NCBI GenBank assembly: GCA_910586775.1
Contig: CAJUJN010000045.1
Location: 1 to 36,410 of the forward strand
Length of the DNA stretch: 36,410 nt
DNA from: an uncultured Acetatifactor sp.
GTDB lineage: Bacteria; Bacillota; Clostridia; Lachnospirales; Lachnospiraceae
Direction: 5' to 3'
Positions 7,013-14,816 of the stretch are shown piece after piece (within the stretch, counting starts at the first letter, position 1; every line of letters begins with the position of its first letter). Both the position numbers and the translations under genes were made by a program. The notes under the pieces were generated by a model. It ran no database searches, had not been told where the DNA came from, and saw only the letters and a list, made by a program, of their open reading frames with translations.

Positions 7013-8074
7013 TCACGGTTTTTCCCGAAGATGCACATACTGGGCAGCCCGTCGCCTGCGTTCGTCTGCCTGGGCAGCGTAATGCTTTCTGGTGGTGTTT
7101 ACATCTTTATGCCCGAGCACATCTGCCACCAGGTAGATGTCGCCTGTCTCCCGATATAATGCAGTTCCGTAAGTGCTTCTGAGTTTGTGGGGAGTAATTT
7201 TCTTCAAGGTTGTCACTCTGGAAGCGTATTTCTTCACCAGATTTTCCACGGCACGCACGGTAATGCGGCGGTTCTGCATGGAGAGGAAGAGGGCGTTTTC
7301 ATGTCCCTCAACGGGAATCATGTGCTCCCGTTCTTCCAGATAGTCAAGAAGAGCAGTTTCCACCTCGTCTCCGAAGTAAACGATAGCTTCATAGCCGCCC
7401 TTTCGGCGTATCTTAATTCCGCATACGTCAAAGTTTACATCGTTGATATCCAGTCCCACACATTCCGACACACGGATGCCTGTACCTAAAAGCAGCGTCA
7501 GCAGGGCGACATCCCGCACTTTTGTCTTTTTGTGGTATTCCAGTTCCTTTTTGGTGAGTTTTGTCCCGTCCTCCACCTGGTCCAGAAGCATAGCCACTTC
7601 ATTCGGCTCCAGACGGATGATTTCCTTTTCATGTAGTTTGGGCATGGCGACCAGGGCGGCGGGGTTTGTCCCTATCATCTCGGAACGATAGAAATAATTG
7701 TAAAAACTCCGAAGCGCTGCCAGCTTTCTTGATTTTCCACGCTCATCATTGGTGATATCCCTTCCGTCCTTCTGATACAGGGACATATATTCCAGGTATT
7801 CCTCGATATCCATCCGGGTAAGCTCATTCAGTATGGAGAGCGGAAAATCCTTGATATCCATCCTGGAATACACAGCATTCTGTTCATGAATATACTCAAA
7901 GAAAAGTCTGATATCGTAGGCATATGCCAGTCTGGTCCGCGCGGAAGTATACTCCTCAATGCCCCTGAAAAAAGTCTTGCAGAAAGAGGGTAAGGTCTCC
8001 AGGACAGCCCGCATTTTCAGGACATTCTGTTTATTCTGTTCATCATGATAGTTATTCTTTTTCAGTACAGCCAT
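7013..8074 (-). CDS. Tyrosine recombinase, XerS-like
   Basis: The 353-residue protein has an N-terminal SAM-like core-binding domain (about 35-145) and a catalytic domain with all six residues: Arg201 (GTGIRVSE), Lys225 (RRKGG), His296 and Arg299 (HKLRSTYG), His322 (LGHKDVNTT) and the nucleophile Tyr332. Length and the DFPLSILNELTRMDIEEYLEYM segment resemble XerS, the single chromosome-dimer recombinase of streptococci and lactococci, more than the 300-residue XerC/XerD. A chromosome-resolution role is inferred. It overlaps the end of the ttcA-like gene by 23 bases and ends at a strong terminator, so it is part of a housekeeping operon rather than a visible mobile element. Its own ribosome binding site is weak. 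Confidence 0.85.
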   Translation of the reverse strand: MAVLKKNNYHDEQNKQNVLKMRAVLETLPSFCKTFFRGIEEYTSARTRLAYAYDIRLFFEYIHEQNAVYSRMDIKDFPLSILNELTRMDIEEYLEYMSLYQKDGRDITNDERGKSRKLAALRSFYNYFYRSEMIGTNPAALVAMPKLHEKEIIRLEPNEVAMLLDQVEDGTKLTKKELEYHKKTKVRDVALLTLLLGTGIRVSECVGLDINDVNFDVCGIKIRRKGGYEAIVYFGDEVETALLDYLEEREHMIPVEGHENALFLSMQNRRITVRAVENLVKKYASRVTTLKKITPHKLRSTYGTALYRETGDIYLVADVLGHKDVNTTRKHYAAQADERRRRAAQYVHLREKP

Positions 8075-8792
8075 TGTTCTGTGCCCAACCTTTCATATTG
8101 CCGTTCTGGATTGCTGTGAACATTCTTTCCTTGACTCCGGGGTTTTCCAGATTCAACTGACGGAGCAGATTTTTGACATACTCCCGCTTGGTATAGCCGT
8201 CTGCGGGACAGGGACTTTTTACTACAGGAACCTGATATTTGTTTACGAATCCGATGACATCTGCTTCCCTCATATACATAAGGGGCCTGATTACGGTGAG
8301 TTCCATTCTGTCCAGGTAGGTTACCGGTGCAAAGGTGTGAAAACGTCCCTCAAAAATAAGTGACATCAGCATGGTTTCCACTACATCATCCTTGTGATGG
8401 GCATAGGCCACTTTGTTGCAGCCGGCGGATTTGATGGCCTGATTCAGGGCCCCCTTTCTCATCTTTGCGCAGAGAGAACAGGGGTTCTCTTCTTTGCGGT
8501 CCTCAAAAATGATTTTGGCGATATCTGTCTCGACGATGGTATATTCTACTTCCAGTTCTCCGCAAAGTTCTTTGATTTTGTCAAGATTCAGGTTCCGGAA
8601 GCCAAGGTCCACGGTTACGGCATGTATATCGAATTTTCTGGGATAAAACCGTTTCAGTCCGTGAAGCGCATACAGAAGCGTCAGGCTGTCCTTGCCGCCG
8701 GAGATACCTATGGCAATTTTGTCCCCTTCTTCTATCATATCATAATCATCCACAGCTTTTCTTACATAGCTTAATACCTGCTGGAGTTTCAT
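8052..8792 (-). CDS. TtcA-family tRNA sulfurtransferase (PP-loop ATPase)
   Basis: The 246-residue protein carries the PP-loop SGGKDS (31-36) that adenylates a tRNA base. It also has Cys105 and Cys108 (NPCSLCAKMRKG) and Cys195 (SPCPADGYTKREYVK), the cysteine pattern of TtcA-type enzymes that hold an iron-sulfur cluster. TtcA thiolates cytidine 32 of some tRNAs; whether this Clostridia member has that exact target is not known. The MKLQQVLSYVRKAVDDYDMI start is typical for the group. It is the first gene of a two-gene operon with the recombinase. TilS was considered, but the cysteines and short length favour TtcA. Confidence 0.88.
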   Translation of the reverse strand: MKLQQVLSYVRKAVDDYDMIEEGDKIAIGISGGKDSLTLLYALHGLKRFYPRKFDIHAVTVDLGFRNLNLDKIKELCGELEVEYTIVETDIAKIIFEDRKEENPCSLCAKMRKGALNQAIKSAGCNKVAYAHHKDDVVETMLMSLIFEGRFHTFAPVTYLDRMELTVIRPLMYMREADVIGFVNKYQVPVVKSPCPADGYTKREYVKNLLRQLNLENPGVKERMFTAIQNGNMKGWAQNNGCTEKE

Positions 8793-8903
8793 TATCTATA
8801 AATCCTTTCTGTTCATTTCCGAAGTGCATCATAACTATATTCATTATTTTAGTATTTTTCGGGAATAAAGACAATAGCCAATTATATTTTCTTCATGGAT
8901 GGA

Positions 8904-8909
8904 TATAAT
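8904..8909 (+). promoter_or_regulatory. rbr: Candidate -10 element for rubrerythrin
   Basis: A perfect TATAAT occurs 76 bases upstream of the rubrerythrin start. No convincing -35 was found at 16-18 nt. No clear PerR-type operator was recognised. Confidence 0.35.
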
Positions 8910-8984
8910 GGAAGGAGAGCAGATAATCAGCTTACAGGATGGTAAATACAGGATGGAAGAGATTCCATGGAAAGGAGTAAAAGA

Positions 8985-9590
8985 ATGGATTTTTCTAAAA
9001 GTATTACAAAGGACAACCTGATGAGGGCTTTCGCCGGGGAGAGCCAGGCCAGAAACAGATATACCTTTGCGGCGGCTCAGGCAAAGAAAAGCGGTCTGCA
9101 GGTAATCAGTGCAATATTTGCGTTTACGGCTTCACAGGAGCAGGAGCATGCGGAGATTTTTTATAATCACCTGCAGGAGATGGCCGGAAATACGATTTTC
9201 ATAGACGGCGGATATCCGGTGGATATTTCGGATAATGTGGCGGATCTGCTGGCAAAAGCGCAGCACAATGAATATGAGGAGCATGACTCTGTCTATAAAT
9301 CTTTCGGCGAAACAGCCAGACAGGAGGGATTCAGCCAGATAGCGTCGACTTTTCTGCAGATTGCGGATATTGAGAAGGTTCACGGAGACCGTTTTGGCAG
9401 ATATGCGCAGCTTATCCGGGAAGGAAAACTTTTCGTATCGGATGTGGAAGAGGAGTGGATGTGTCTGAACTGTGGTTTTGTATTCCGCGGAAAGGCTGCT
9501 CCGGCAGCCTGCCCTGTATGCAAACACGACCGGGGCTATTTTATCCGCTTTGAGTTGGCTCCTTATGAAGGCTTCCGGAAAAAGATATAA
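8985..9590 (+). CDS. rbr: Rubrerythrin
   Basis: The 201-residue protein has a ferritin-like di-iron domain (about 1-150), with ligands in AGESQARNRY (Glu19), SQEQEHAEIF (Glu53 and His56), HNEYEEHDSVY and IADIEKVHGDRF. The C-terminal rubredoxin domain has two CxxC pairs, WMCLNCGF and ACPVCKHD. It reduces hydrogen peroxide in the cytoplasm of anaerobes using electrons passed through rubredoxin. ATG at 8985 is chosen because AAAGGAG at 8971-8977 lies 7 nt upstream; an ATG at 8967 would overlap that site. It is monocistronic, as a 256-bp gap follows. Confidence 0.96.
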   Translation: MDFSKSITKDNLMRAFAGESQARNRYTFAAAQAKKSGLQVISAIFAFTASQEQEHAEIFYNHLQEMAGNTIFIDGGYPVDISDNVADLLAKAQHNEYEEHDSVYKSFGETARQEGFSQIASTFLQIADIEKVHGDRFGRYAQLIREGKLFVSDVEEEWMCLNCGFVFRGKAAPAACPVCKHDRGYFIRFELAPYEGFRKKI

Positions 9591-9846
9591 ATTTCGACAG
9601 AATTTGGCTTTCTTCAGCAAAAATTTAGAAAAGCCTACTTGTTATATGGATATTTTGATAGTATTATTGATATGAGGACATTAGTTGGCAGTGAGGAACT
9701 GCTGAGAGGTAATTTTGTGGATTACATGTTATTTCAAGGCGGTTCCTGATTCGAAAAGTCTTTTCTTCAAATATTCTGCCGATATGATTTCTTAGGTTAC
9801 CGTAAAAATAAACAAAATATCGACAGCGAGGGAGAAGGGATATTTT

Positions 9847-11190
9847 ATGAAATTCAAACTTAATAGTAAATATGTCCGTTGGGGAATGACAGCATTTCTG
9901 GTGATTGCAGCGTCAATGACTTTTTATTATCTTGTATTTAACAGCTCCAATATTACGGAAAAGGTCAGCACAGTCATGGGGATTCTGTTGCCAGTGGTGT
10001 TTGGCCTGGTTACCGCATATCTTCTTACACCGGTGCTTAATTTCATGGAAGGACGGATTCTGATTCCTCTTTTTGATAAATGTCAGATCAGGCAGACGGC
10101 GCGGCGCAAAAATCTCATCCGCGGAATCGGTATCCTGGTGACGGCATTTTTGTTCGTGGCTTTGATTTACGGTTTGATCTCTGTGCTGGTTTCTCAGATT
10201 GTACCCAGTGTCCAGGGAATTATCGCAAATTTTGATTCCTATGTCAGCAATGTGAGCAACTGGATCAATCAGGTACTGGACGATAATCCGAAATTCGGCG
10301 AGCATGTGTCAAAAACTCTGGATAAATCTTACGAACAGCTGGAAGACTGGCTGAATCACATCATCCCGGGCACGGCTACGCTGATTAAGACGGTTTCCCT
10401 CAGTTTTATCAATATTCTGGATGTTCTATGGGATTTTGTGATCGGATTTATCATTTCAATCTATGTTCTGGCCAGCAAGGAGCATTTTGCCGGACAGGCG
10501 AAAAAAATGGTTTACGCAGTATTTGAGAAAGATACAGCCAACAAAGTTATCAACAGTTTCAGGTTTACACACAGGACATTTATCGGATTCTTAAGCGGAA
10601 AACTTGTGGACTCACTGATTATCGGCGTGTTATGTTTTATCGGAACGTCGCTTATGAAAACACCCTATGCCATATTGATCAGCCTTATCATAGGAGTAAC
10701 CAATATCATACCTTTTTTTGGTCCTTTTCTGGGAGCCATTCCCAGTTGCATACTGATTTTTGTAGTGGATCCCATGCACCCTCTCAACTGTGTATATTTT
10801 GCGCTGTTTGTGCTGGCGCTCCAGCAGTTTGACGGCAATATCCTGGGGCCGAAGATTCTGGGAAGTTCTACGGGACTGACAGGTTTCTGGGTAATTTTTT
10901 CCATTACGCTTTTTGGCGGTTTGTTCGGGGTCATCGGCATGATAGTAGGGGTGCCCATATTTGCGGTTTTTTATGCCGCTGTCAGGGCTGCGGTCAGCGG
11001 TATGCTTGAAAATAAGAATCTGCCCAGCGAGACAATGATATATGAAAATCTGGACTACATAGACGAAGAAGGATTTCATGAGACACTTGCCAGAACAAAG
11101 AAAGCCCGAAAAAAGCAGCAGGACAATTCAAAGGAAAATTCCGGTGAAGGAGAGGACATGACGAGGAAAAAGGAGGATATGCCAAAATGA
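9847..11190 (+). CDS. AI-2E family transporter (PerM/UPF0118)
   Basis: A 447-residue integral membrane protein with about seven to eight helices: two at the N terminus (MTAFLVIAASMTFYYLVF; ILLPVVFGLVTAYLL), one near 95-120, and a C-terminal bundle including SLIIGVLCFIGTSL and IIGVTNIIPFFGPFLGAIP. The NIIPFFGPFLGAIP motif is the family hallmark. Members export varied small molecules; some are Na+/H+ antiporters or AI-2 exporters, so the substrate cannot be read from sequence. The tail after about residue 405 is charged and cytoplasmic. The stop overlaps the start of dtd by four bases (ATGA), so the two are coupled. Confidence 0.9.
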   Translation: MKFKLNSKYVRWGMTAFLVIAASMTFYYLVFNSSNITEKVSTVMGILLPVVFGLVTAYLLTPVLNFMEGRILIPLFDKCQIRQTARRKNLIRGIGILVTAFLFVALIYGLISVLVSQIVPSVQGIIANFDSYVSNVSNWINQVLDDNPKFGEHVSKTLDKSYEQLEDWLNHIIPGTATLIKTVSLSFINILDVLWDFVIGFIISIYVLASKEHFAGQAKKMVYAVFEKDTANKVINSFRFTHRTFIGFLSGKLVDSLIIGVLCFIGTSLMKTPYAILISLIIGVTNIIPFFGPFLGAIPSCILIFVVDPMHPLNCVYFALFVLALQQFDGNILGPKILGSSTGLTGFWVIFSITLFGGLFGVIGMIVGVPIFAVFYAAVRAAVSGMLENKNLPSETMIYENLDYIDEEGFHETLARTKKARKKQQDNSKENSGEGEDMTRKKEDMPK

Positions 11191-11795
11191 GATTCCTGGT
11201 GCAGAGAGTTATCAGAGCTGCCGTAGCTGTGGACGGTAAGACGGTAGGGGAAATCAGCAGAGGTTTTCTGGTATTTGCAGGTATTTCAAAATCGGATGTT
11301 ATGGCCGGAGATTCTGTTGAGAAACAGGGTTCACTGGATAGACATTCCCTGGAAATTGCCGAAAAAATGACGAAAAAGCTGCTTGGGCTGAGGATATTTG
11401 AGGATGAAAATGGGAAGACAAATCTTGACCTGAAAGCGGTGGGAGGGTCGATTCTGCTGATTTCCCAGTTTACATTGTACGCGGACTGCCGTAAGGGAAA
11501 CAGGCCTTCGTTTACCAATGCCGGAGAACCGGAGAAAGCCAAATTGCTCTATCAGTATATTATTGACCTGTGCAGACGGGAGATAGAGGAGATACACACC
11601 ATGGAGGAAGTACATTCCATGGAGGAAGTACATTCCATAGAAGAAGTACATTCCAGGGAAGGAACCCGTTCTTCGGCGGAGGGACATTTGCATGGTAAGG
11701 TGGCGGAGGGGATATTCGGCGCGGACATGAAAGTAGAGCTGGTCAACGATGGTCCATTTACGGTTCTTCTTGATTCTGATGAAATTCTGCACTGA
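11187..11795 (+). CDS. dtd: D-aminoacyl-tRNA deacylase with repeat-bearing insertion
   Basis: DTD removes D-amino acids wrongly attached to tRNA. Hallmarks are the SQFTLYAD motif (93-100), the RKGNRPSF loop and the cross-subunit NDGPFT motif (187-192), which supplies the Gly-cisPro element. Typical DTDs are about 145-155 residues; this one has 202. The excess is mostly in about 133-171, between the helix ending IDLCRRE and the strand GIFGADMKVELVNDGP, where hexapeptides of the type MEEVHS are repeated. A smaller insertion occupies about 38-54. Both catalytic motifs lie outside the insertions, so activity is plausible. ATG overlaps the preceding permease gene. Confidence 0.93.
   Translation: MRFLVQRVIRAAVAVDGKTVGEISRGFLVFAGISKSDVMAGDSVEKQGSLDRHSLEIAEKMTKKLLGLRIFEDENGKTNLDLKAVGGSILLISQFTLYADCRKGNRPSFTNAGEPEKAKLLYQYIIDLCRREIEEIHTMEEVHSMEEVHSIEEVHSREGTRSSAEGHLHGKVAEGIFGADMKVELVNDGPFTVLLDSDEILH
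11583..11672 (+). repeat. In-frame 18-bp minisatellite inside dtd
   Basis: Five consecutive 18-bp units start at 11583, 11601, 11619, 11637 and 11655. Units two and three are identical (ATGGAGGAAGTACATTCC), unit four differs at two positions, and units one and five are diverged. They encode IEEIHT, MEEVHS, MEEVHS, IEEVHS and REGTRS (residues 133-162). Confidence 0.9.
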
Positions 11796-11826
11796 AACGT
11801 GCACTTTCCGGTATATTTTGCCACTG

Positions 11827-11843
11827 TAATATTCAGAATATTA
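11827..11843. promoter_or_regulatory. 17-bp perfect palindrome upstream of the flotillin operon
   Basis: TAATATTC and GAATATTA flank a single central A. It ends three bases before the -35 of the candidate promoter at 11846-11874. This is a typical position for a regulator-binding site, though no regulator is known. Confidence 0.4.
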
Positions 11844-11845
11844 AA

Positions 11846-11874
11846 TTGTTTTCATGGAAATTATATGATAAAAT
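11846..11874 (+). promoter_or_regulatory. Candidate promoter for the small membrane peptide and flotillin
   Basis: TTGTTT at 11846-11851 and TAAAAT at 11869-11874 are separated by 17 nt. The -10 matches five of six positions; the -35 is weak. Confidence 0.4.
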
Positions 11875-11951
11875 ATGACTATCTTCCGGAGATGAGCCAG
11901 AAAAGGGGAAAGATTTTTGGCAGTATTTTAAGGAAAGGAGCGTGTTGATAG

Positions 11952-12092
11952 TTGTGGGAAGAGTTGGGGATTAGCGGCGGAACGGCCATCATGGTAATGA
12001 TTGCCCTGTACTTTATTATAAAATGGGCGGTCAGGAACGGAATCAAGGAAGCTTACAGAGACATGAAGCACGATAGCGTCAACGAAGATTAG
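11952..12092 (+). CDS. Small single-TM protein upstream of flotillin (46 aa)
   Basis: A TTG-initiated frame encodes 46 residues: an N-terminal WEELGISGGT, a hydrophobic helix AIMVMIALYFIIKWAV, then a charged tail RNGIKEAYRDMKHDSVNED. AGGAAAGGAG at 11931-11940 lies 11 nt upstream; no ATG or GTG is available in frame because a TGA precedes. The layout (one TM helix followed by an amphipathic charged tail) and the 19-bp gap to the flotillin gene suggest a real small membrane protein co-expressed with flotillin. Family not recognised with confidence; function unknown. Confidence 0.6.
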   Translation: MWEELGISGGTAIMVMIALYFIIKWAVRNGIKEAYRDMKHDSVNED

Positions 12093-12111
12093 CAGACAAG
12101 GAGGGCGGGGT

Positions 12112-13635
12112 ATGATGAACGTAAACAATGCAGCATGGTTATGGACACTGGCAATGTCAAAGACAGGAAGTATTTTTATACCGGTACCGGTGATTATCCT
12201 GGTTATTGTATTGGTATTGCTGATACTGATTGCGATATCAGGATATGTAAAGGCATCCCCTGATACTGCGGTTATCATTTCTGGATTGCGGAAAAGGCCC
12301 AAGGTATTGATTGGAAAAGCCGGAATCAAGATTCCTTTTCTGGAGAGAAAGGATGAGCTGAATCTTCAATTGATTCCCATTGATGTAAAGACTTCAAACG
12401 CTGTTCCTACGGCAGATTACATAAATATCAATGTAGATGCCACTGTGAATGTTAAAATCAGCGACAATGAAGAGCGCCTTAAGCTGGCGGCTCAGAATTT
12501 TCTGAATAAAAACGCAGAGTACATAGGCCGTGTGGCAAGAGAGGTTCTGGAAGGCAATGTTCGTGAGATTGTGGGCAAGATGGCTTTGGAAGAAATGGTT
12601 TCCGACCGGCAGAAATTTGCCATGCTGGTAAAAGAAAATGCTGAGCCGGACCTGGCGGCCATGGGACTTGATATTATCAGTTTCAATGTACAGAATTTCG
12701 TGGACGGAAACGGCGTCATTGAGAACCTTGGTGTGGACAATATAGTAAAGATTCAGAAAAATGCCGCAATATCCCGTGCGGAGAGCGAGAAAGAAATTGC
12801 AAAGGCACAGGCCAACGCAAAACGGGAAGCCAATGAGGCCGAAGTAAATGCCGCTTCCGAGATTGCCAAGAAGCAGAATGAGCTGGCTATCAGAAAAGCT
12901 GAGTTAAAGCGAGAGGCTGATATCAAGCAGGCAGAAGCGGATGCCGCCTATACCATACAGGAAGAAGAACAGCGGAAGACAGTGGAGATTACCACAGCCA
13001 ATGCAAATATCGCAAAGCAGGAGAAAGAAATCCTCCTGAAGCAGCGTGAAGCCGAAGTTATGGAACAGGCCCTGGATGCCCAGGTGAAGAAGAAGGCGGA
13101 AGCCGAAAAATTTGCAAAGCAGCAGCAGGCTGATGCGGCGCTCTATGAACGGCAGAGGGAAGCGGAAGCCCGTCAGTTCGAGACGGAGAAAGAGGCCCAG
13201 GCAATGAAGGCCCAGGCTGAGGCAAAGCGTTATACCATGGAGCAGGAAGCAGACGGTATCCGTACCAGAGGATTCGCGGAAGCAGAAGCTATCCGGGCAA
13301 AAGCGGTAGCAGAAGCGGAAGGTATTGAGAAAAAGGCGGAAGCCATGGCTAAGATGGGTGAAGCGGCGGTACTTGAAATGTATTTTAAGGCATTGCCCGA
13401 AGTGGTTAAGAATGCCGCCGAGCCGCTGGCCAACGTGGATAAGATTACCATGTACGGTGACGGAAATTCATCGAAATTAATGAAGGATGTCATGGGAACG
13501 GTAGTACAGATTACAGATGGCCTTAAAGAGTCTACAGGGGTTGATTTGCAGGCGGTTCTGTCGGGATTCCTGGCAGGGAAAGCTGCCACTGCCATAAGTG
13601 ACTCGAAAGATGCCGGAAGCAGGGGAGAGCAGTAA
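12112..13635 (+). CDS. Flotillin-like SPFH (band 7) membrane scaffold protein
   Basis: The 507-residue protein has one N-terminal TM helix (about 24-42, PVPVIILVIVLVLLILIAI), an SPFH domain (about 48-215: SPDTAVIISGLRKRPKVLIGKAGIKIPFLERKD pattern is classic flotillin), then a long Ala/Glu/Lys-rich coiled coil (about 215-430), and a short C-terminal segment. Flotillins such as FloT/YuaG oligomerise in membrane microdomains and affect fluidity and signalling. AAGGAGG at 12098-12104 precedes ATG at 12112 by 7 nt; the adjacent ATG at 12115 could also serve. The partner NfeD-type protein usually next to flotillin is not seen; the 46-residue peptide upstream may fill the neighbour role. Confidence 0.93.
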   Translation: MMNVNNAAWLWTLAMSKTGSIFIPVPVIILVIVLVLLILIAISGYVKASPDTAVIISGLRKRPKVLIGKAGIKIPFLERKDELNLQLIPIDVKTSNAVPTADYININVDATVNVKISDNEERLKLAAQNFLNKNAEYIGRVAREVLEGNVREIVGKMALEEMVSDRQKFAMLVKENAEPDLAAMGLDIISFNVQNFVDGNGVIENLGVDNIVKIQKNAAISRAESEKEIAKAQANAKREANEAEVNAASEIAKKQNELAIRKAELKREADIKQAEADAAYTIQEEEQRKTVEITTANANIAKQEKEILLKQREAEVMEQALDAQVKKKAEAEKFAKQQQADAALYERQREAEARQFETEKEAQAMKAQAEAKRYTMEQEADGIRTRGFAEAEAIRAKAVAEAEGIEKKAEAMAKMGEAAVLEMYFKALPEVVKNAAEPLANVDKITMYGDGNSSKLMKDVMGTVVQITDGLKESTGVDLQAVLSGFLAGKAATAISDSKDAGSRGEQ

Positions 13636-13749
13636 CAGGTGCGGTTGAAGATAAGAGACATATTATATTTGGTTTGCCATCCGAAGAAAAAGTGAAATAT
13701 GTATATTTAGCGAATAGTTAAGAATTACAATAGATAGGAATCGCATTTA
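13636..13749. other. Intergenic stretch after flotillin, no gene seen
   Basis: The 459-bp gap 13636-14094 is non-coding. This first part is AT-rich and contains one copy of the decamer CGAATAGTTA (13711-13720), which recurs at 13984-13993 (inverted) and 14010-14019. No open frame with a ribosome binding site was found. Confidence 0.6.
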
Positions 13750-13792
13750 AAATCAAGCCTCGGACATAGTAAATTGTTCGGAGGCTTGATTT
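13750..13792 (+). terminator. Putative terminator hairpin of the flotillin operon
   Basis: AAATCAAGCCTC (13750-13761) pairs perfectly with GAGGCTTGATTT (13781-13792); the interior can pair further with mismatches. The T run is short (TTTAT), and the right arm runs into repeat copy C, so termination efficiency is uncertain. Confidence 0.55.
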
Positions 13793-13908
13793 ATACTCGT
13801 GAGCGCATTCATTTGCCGCTTTCTTGTTTAATCTCTCCGGGTCTGATTCCCCACAGCTCTGCTGCGCAACAAACTAATGATTGGCAAATGTTTTCTCCGT
13901 GAGTAAAT
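13791..13908 (-). repeat. Palindromic repeat family, copy C (inverted, altered centre)
   Basis: A 118-bp copy in the reverse orientation starts TTATACTCGTGAGCGC and ends TTGGCAAATG...GAGTAAAT. The end with GGCAAATGAATGCGCTC on the minus strand is identical over about 30 bases to copy B. The central part differs from the other copies and is longer, so this is either a second subfamily or a composite. Confidence 0.7.
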
Positions 13909-13983
13909 ATTCTGATTTCAAAAATTGAAGAAGGTACATTGAAGCAGGCGCGACAAGGGTATATTGAAGTAGTGTACAATATA

Positions 13984-14019
13984 TAACTATTCGCAAAAGA
14001 ATAGTTTAACGAATAGTTA
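13984..14019. repeat. AACTATTC hairpin and CGAATAGTTA repeats
   Basis: TAACTATTCG (13984-13993) pairs with GAATAGTT (13999-14006) and again resembles CGAATAGTTA (14010-14019). A third copy stands alone at 13711-13720. The rest of 13909-14094 shows no gene. It may be a hairpin at the 3' side of the Nudix gene (minus strand end at 14095) or the remains of a small inverted-repeat element. Confidence 0.4.
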
Positions 14020-14094
14020 CGTTTCTTTTCGCGCCTTTTTGGGACCATCCCGGGATTTTCACAGAGTTTACGTTTAGTTCACTTTTTACAGAAC

Positions 14095-14643
14095 TCACCC
14101 TTCAGAAAAGAAATAAGCCGCTATCTGTGCCCTGGAACTGAAAGGTTCTGTTTCCAACAGCTTTTTTACTTCCTCTTTGGAATAAAACCTGGCCTCAATC
14201 TGTTCGTTTTCAGATGTGTGGTCCTCAAAGCTGCCTTCGACTTCAGCAAAGGCAATATATGTGGTGGTATCAGAAAAGGCGACTGCAGCAAAGGAAGGCG
14301 GAAGGATTTTTTTAATTTTCCTGACATGCAGGCCGGTTTCCTCATAGAGCTCCCTTACAATGCATTCTTCGATGGACTCGTCAGGCTCCAGCATTCCCGC
14401 ACACAGATTATAGACGCTACGGTTAACCCCCATTCTGAATTCGTGGAGTAAAAGCAGCTTATCCTGACAAGTGGCTACAATGGACACGCCGCTGGGCTTT
14501 CCTCCGATATCTGCAATGTCAGCCAAATCCCGCCTGCTGACGATTTCATACTTTTTCTCCTTCCCGGCCTTATTCCGGTAAGTAATTTCGTAATTTTTTA
14601 AGTATTTTCCGTCTTTGACTTTTTCCAGTTTCAGAACTTCCAT
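14095..14643 (-). CDS. Nudix hydrolase, ADP-ribose pyrophosphatase-like
   Basis: The 182-residue protein has a complete Nudix box in GMLEPDESIEECIVRELYEETGL (about residues 97-119), with the two catalytic Glu of REL-x-EE. Upstream beta strands (RNKAGKEKKYEIVSRRD and GVSIVATCQDKLLLLHEFR) are typical of the ADP-ribose pyrophosphatase subgroup, which cleaves ADP-ribose to AMP and ribose 5-phosphate. The ATG at 14643 has AAAGGAG about 13 nt upstream, a long spacing, but no other in-frame start is better. It is transcribed alone. Confidence 0.88.
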   Translation of the reverse strand: MEVLKLEKVKDGKYLKNYEITYRNKAGKEKKYEIVSRRDLADIADIGGKPSGVSIVATCQDKLLLLHEFRMGVNRSVYNLCAGMLEPDESIEECIVRELYEETGLHVRKIKKILPPSFAAVAFSDTTTYIAFAEVEGSFEDHTSENEQIEARFYSKEEVKKLLETEPFSSRAQIAAYFFSEG

Positions 14644-14816
14644 TGTGTATTTTGAACTCCTTTCATGGCAATCATATCTTTAAGGTTATATCTATATCCA
14701 TTCTTGTACGGATTACTTTATTGTACCTGCCCAGGTGGGCCTAATCTGCTGAAAATCCAACGACATGTCATATGCCATTGCGGCCACTGTCATCAGCACC
14801 AAAGCGGAACAAATTT

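Noticed and set aside
8908..9021. A 37-codon frame overlapping the rubrerythrin start
   Set aside because: Its ATG lies in the -10 element and it runs out of frame through rubrerythrin.
14712..14816. 34 open codons in frame after the rng stop codon, possible readthrough
   Set aside because: No stop-codon context or RNA structure supports readthrough, and short open runs like this occur by chance.
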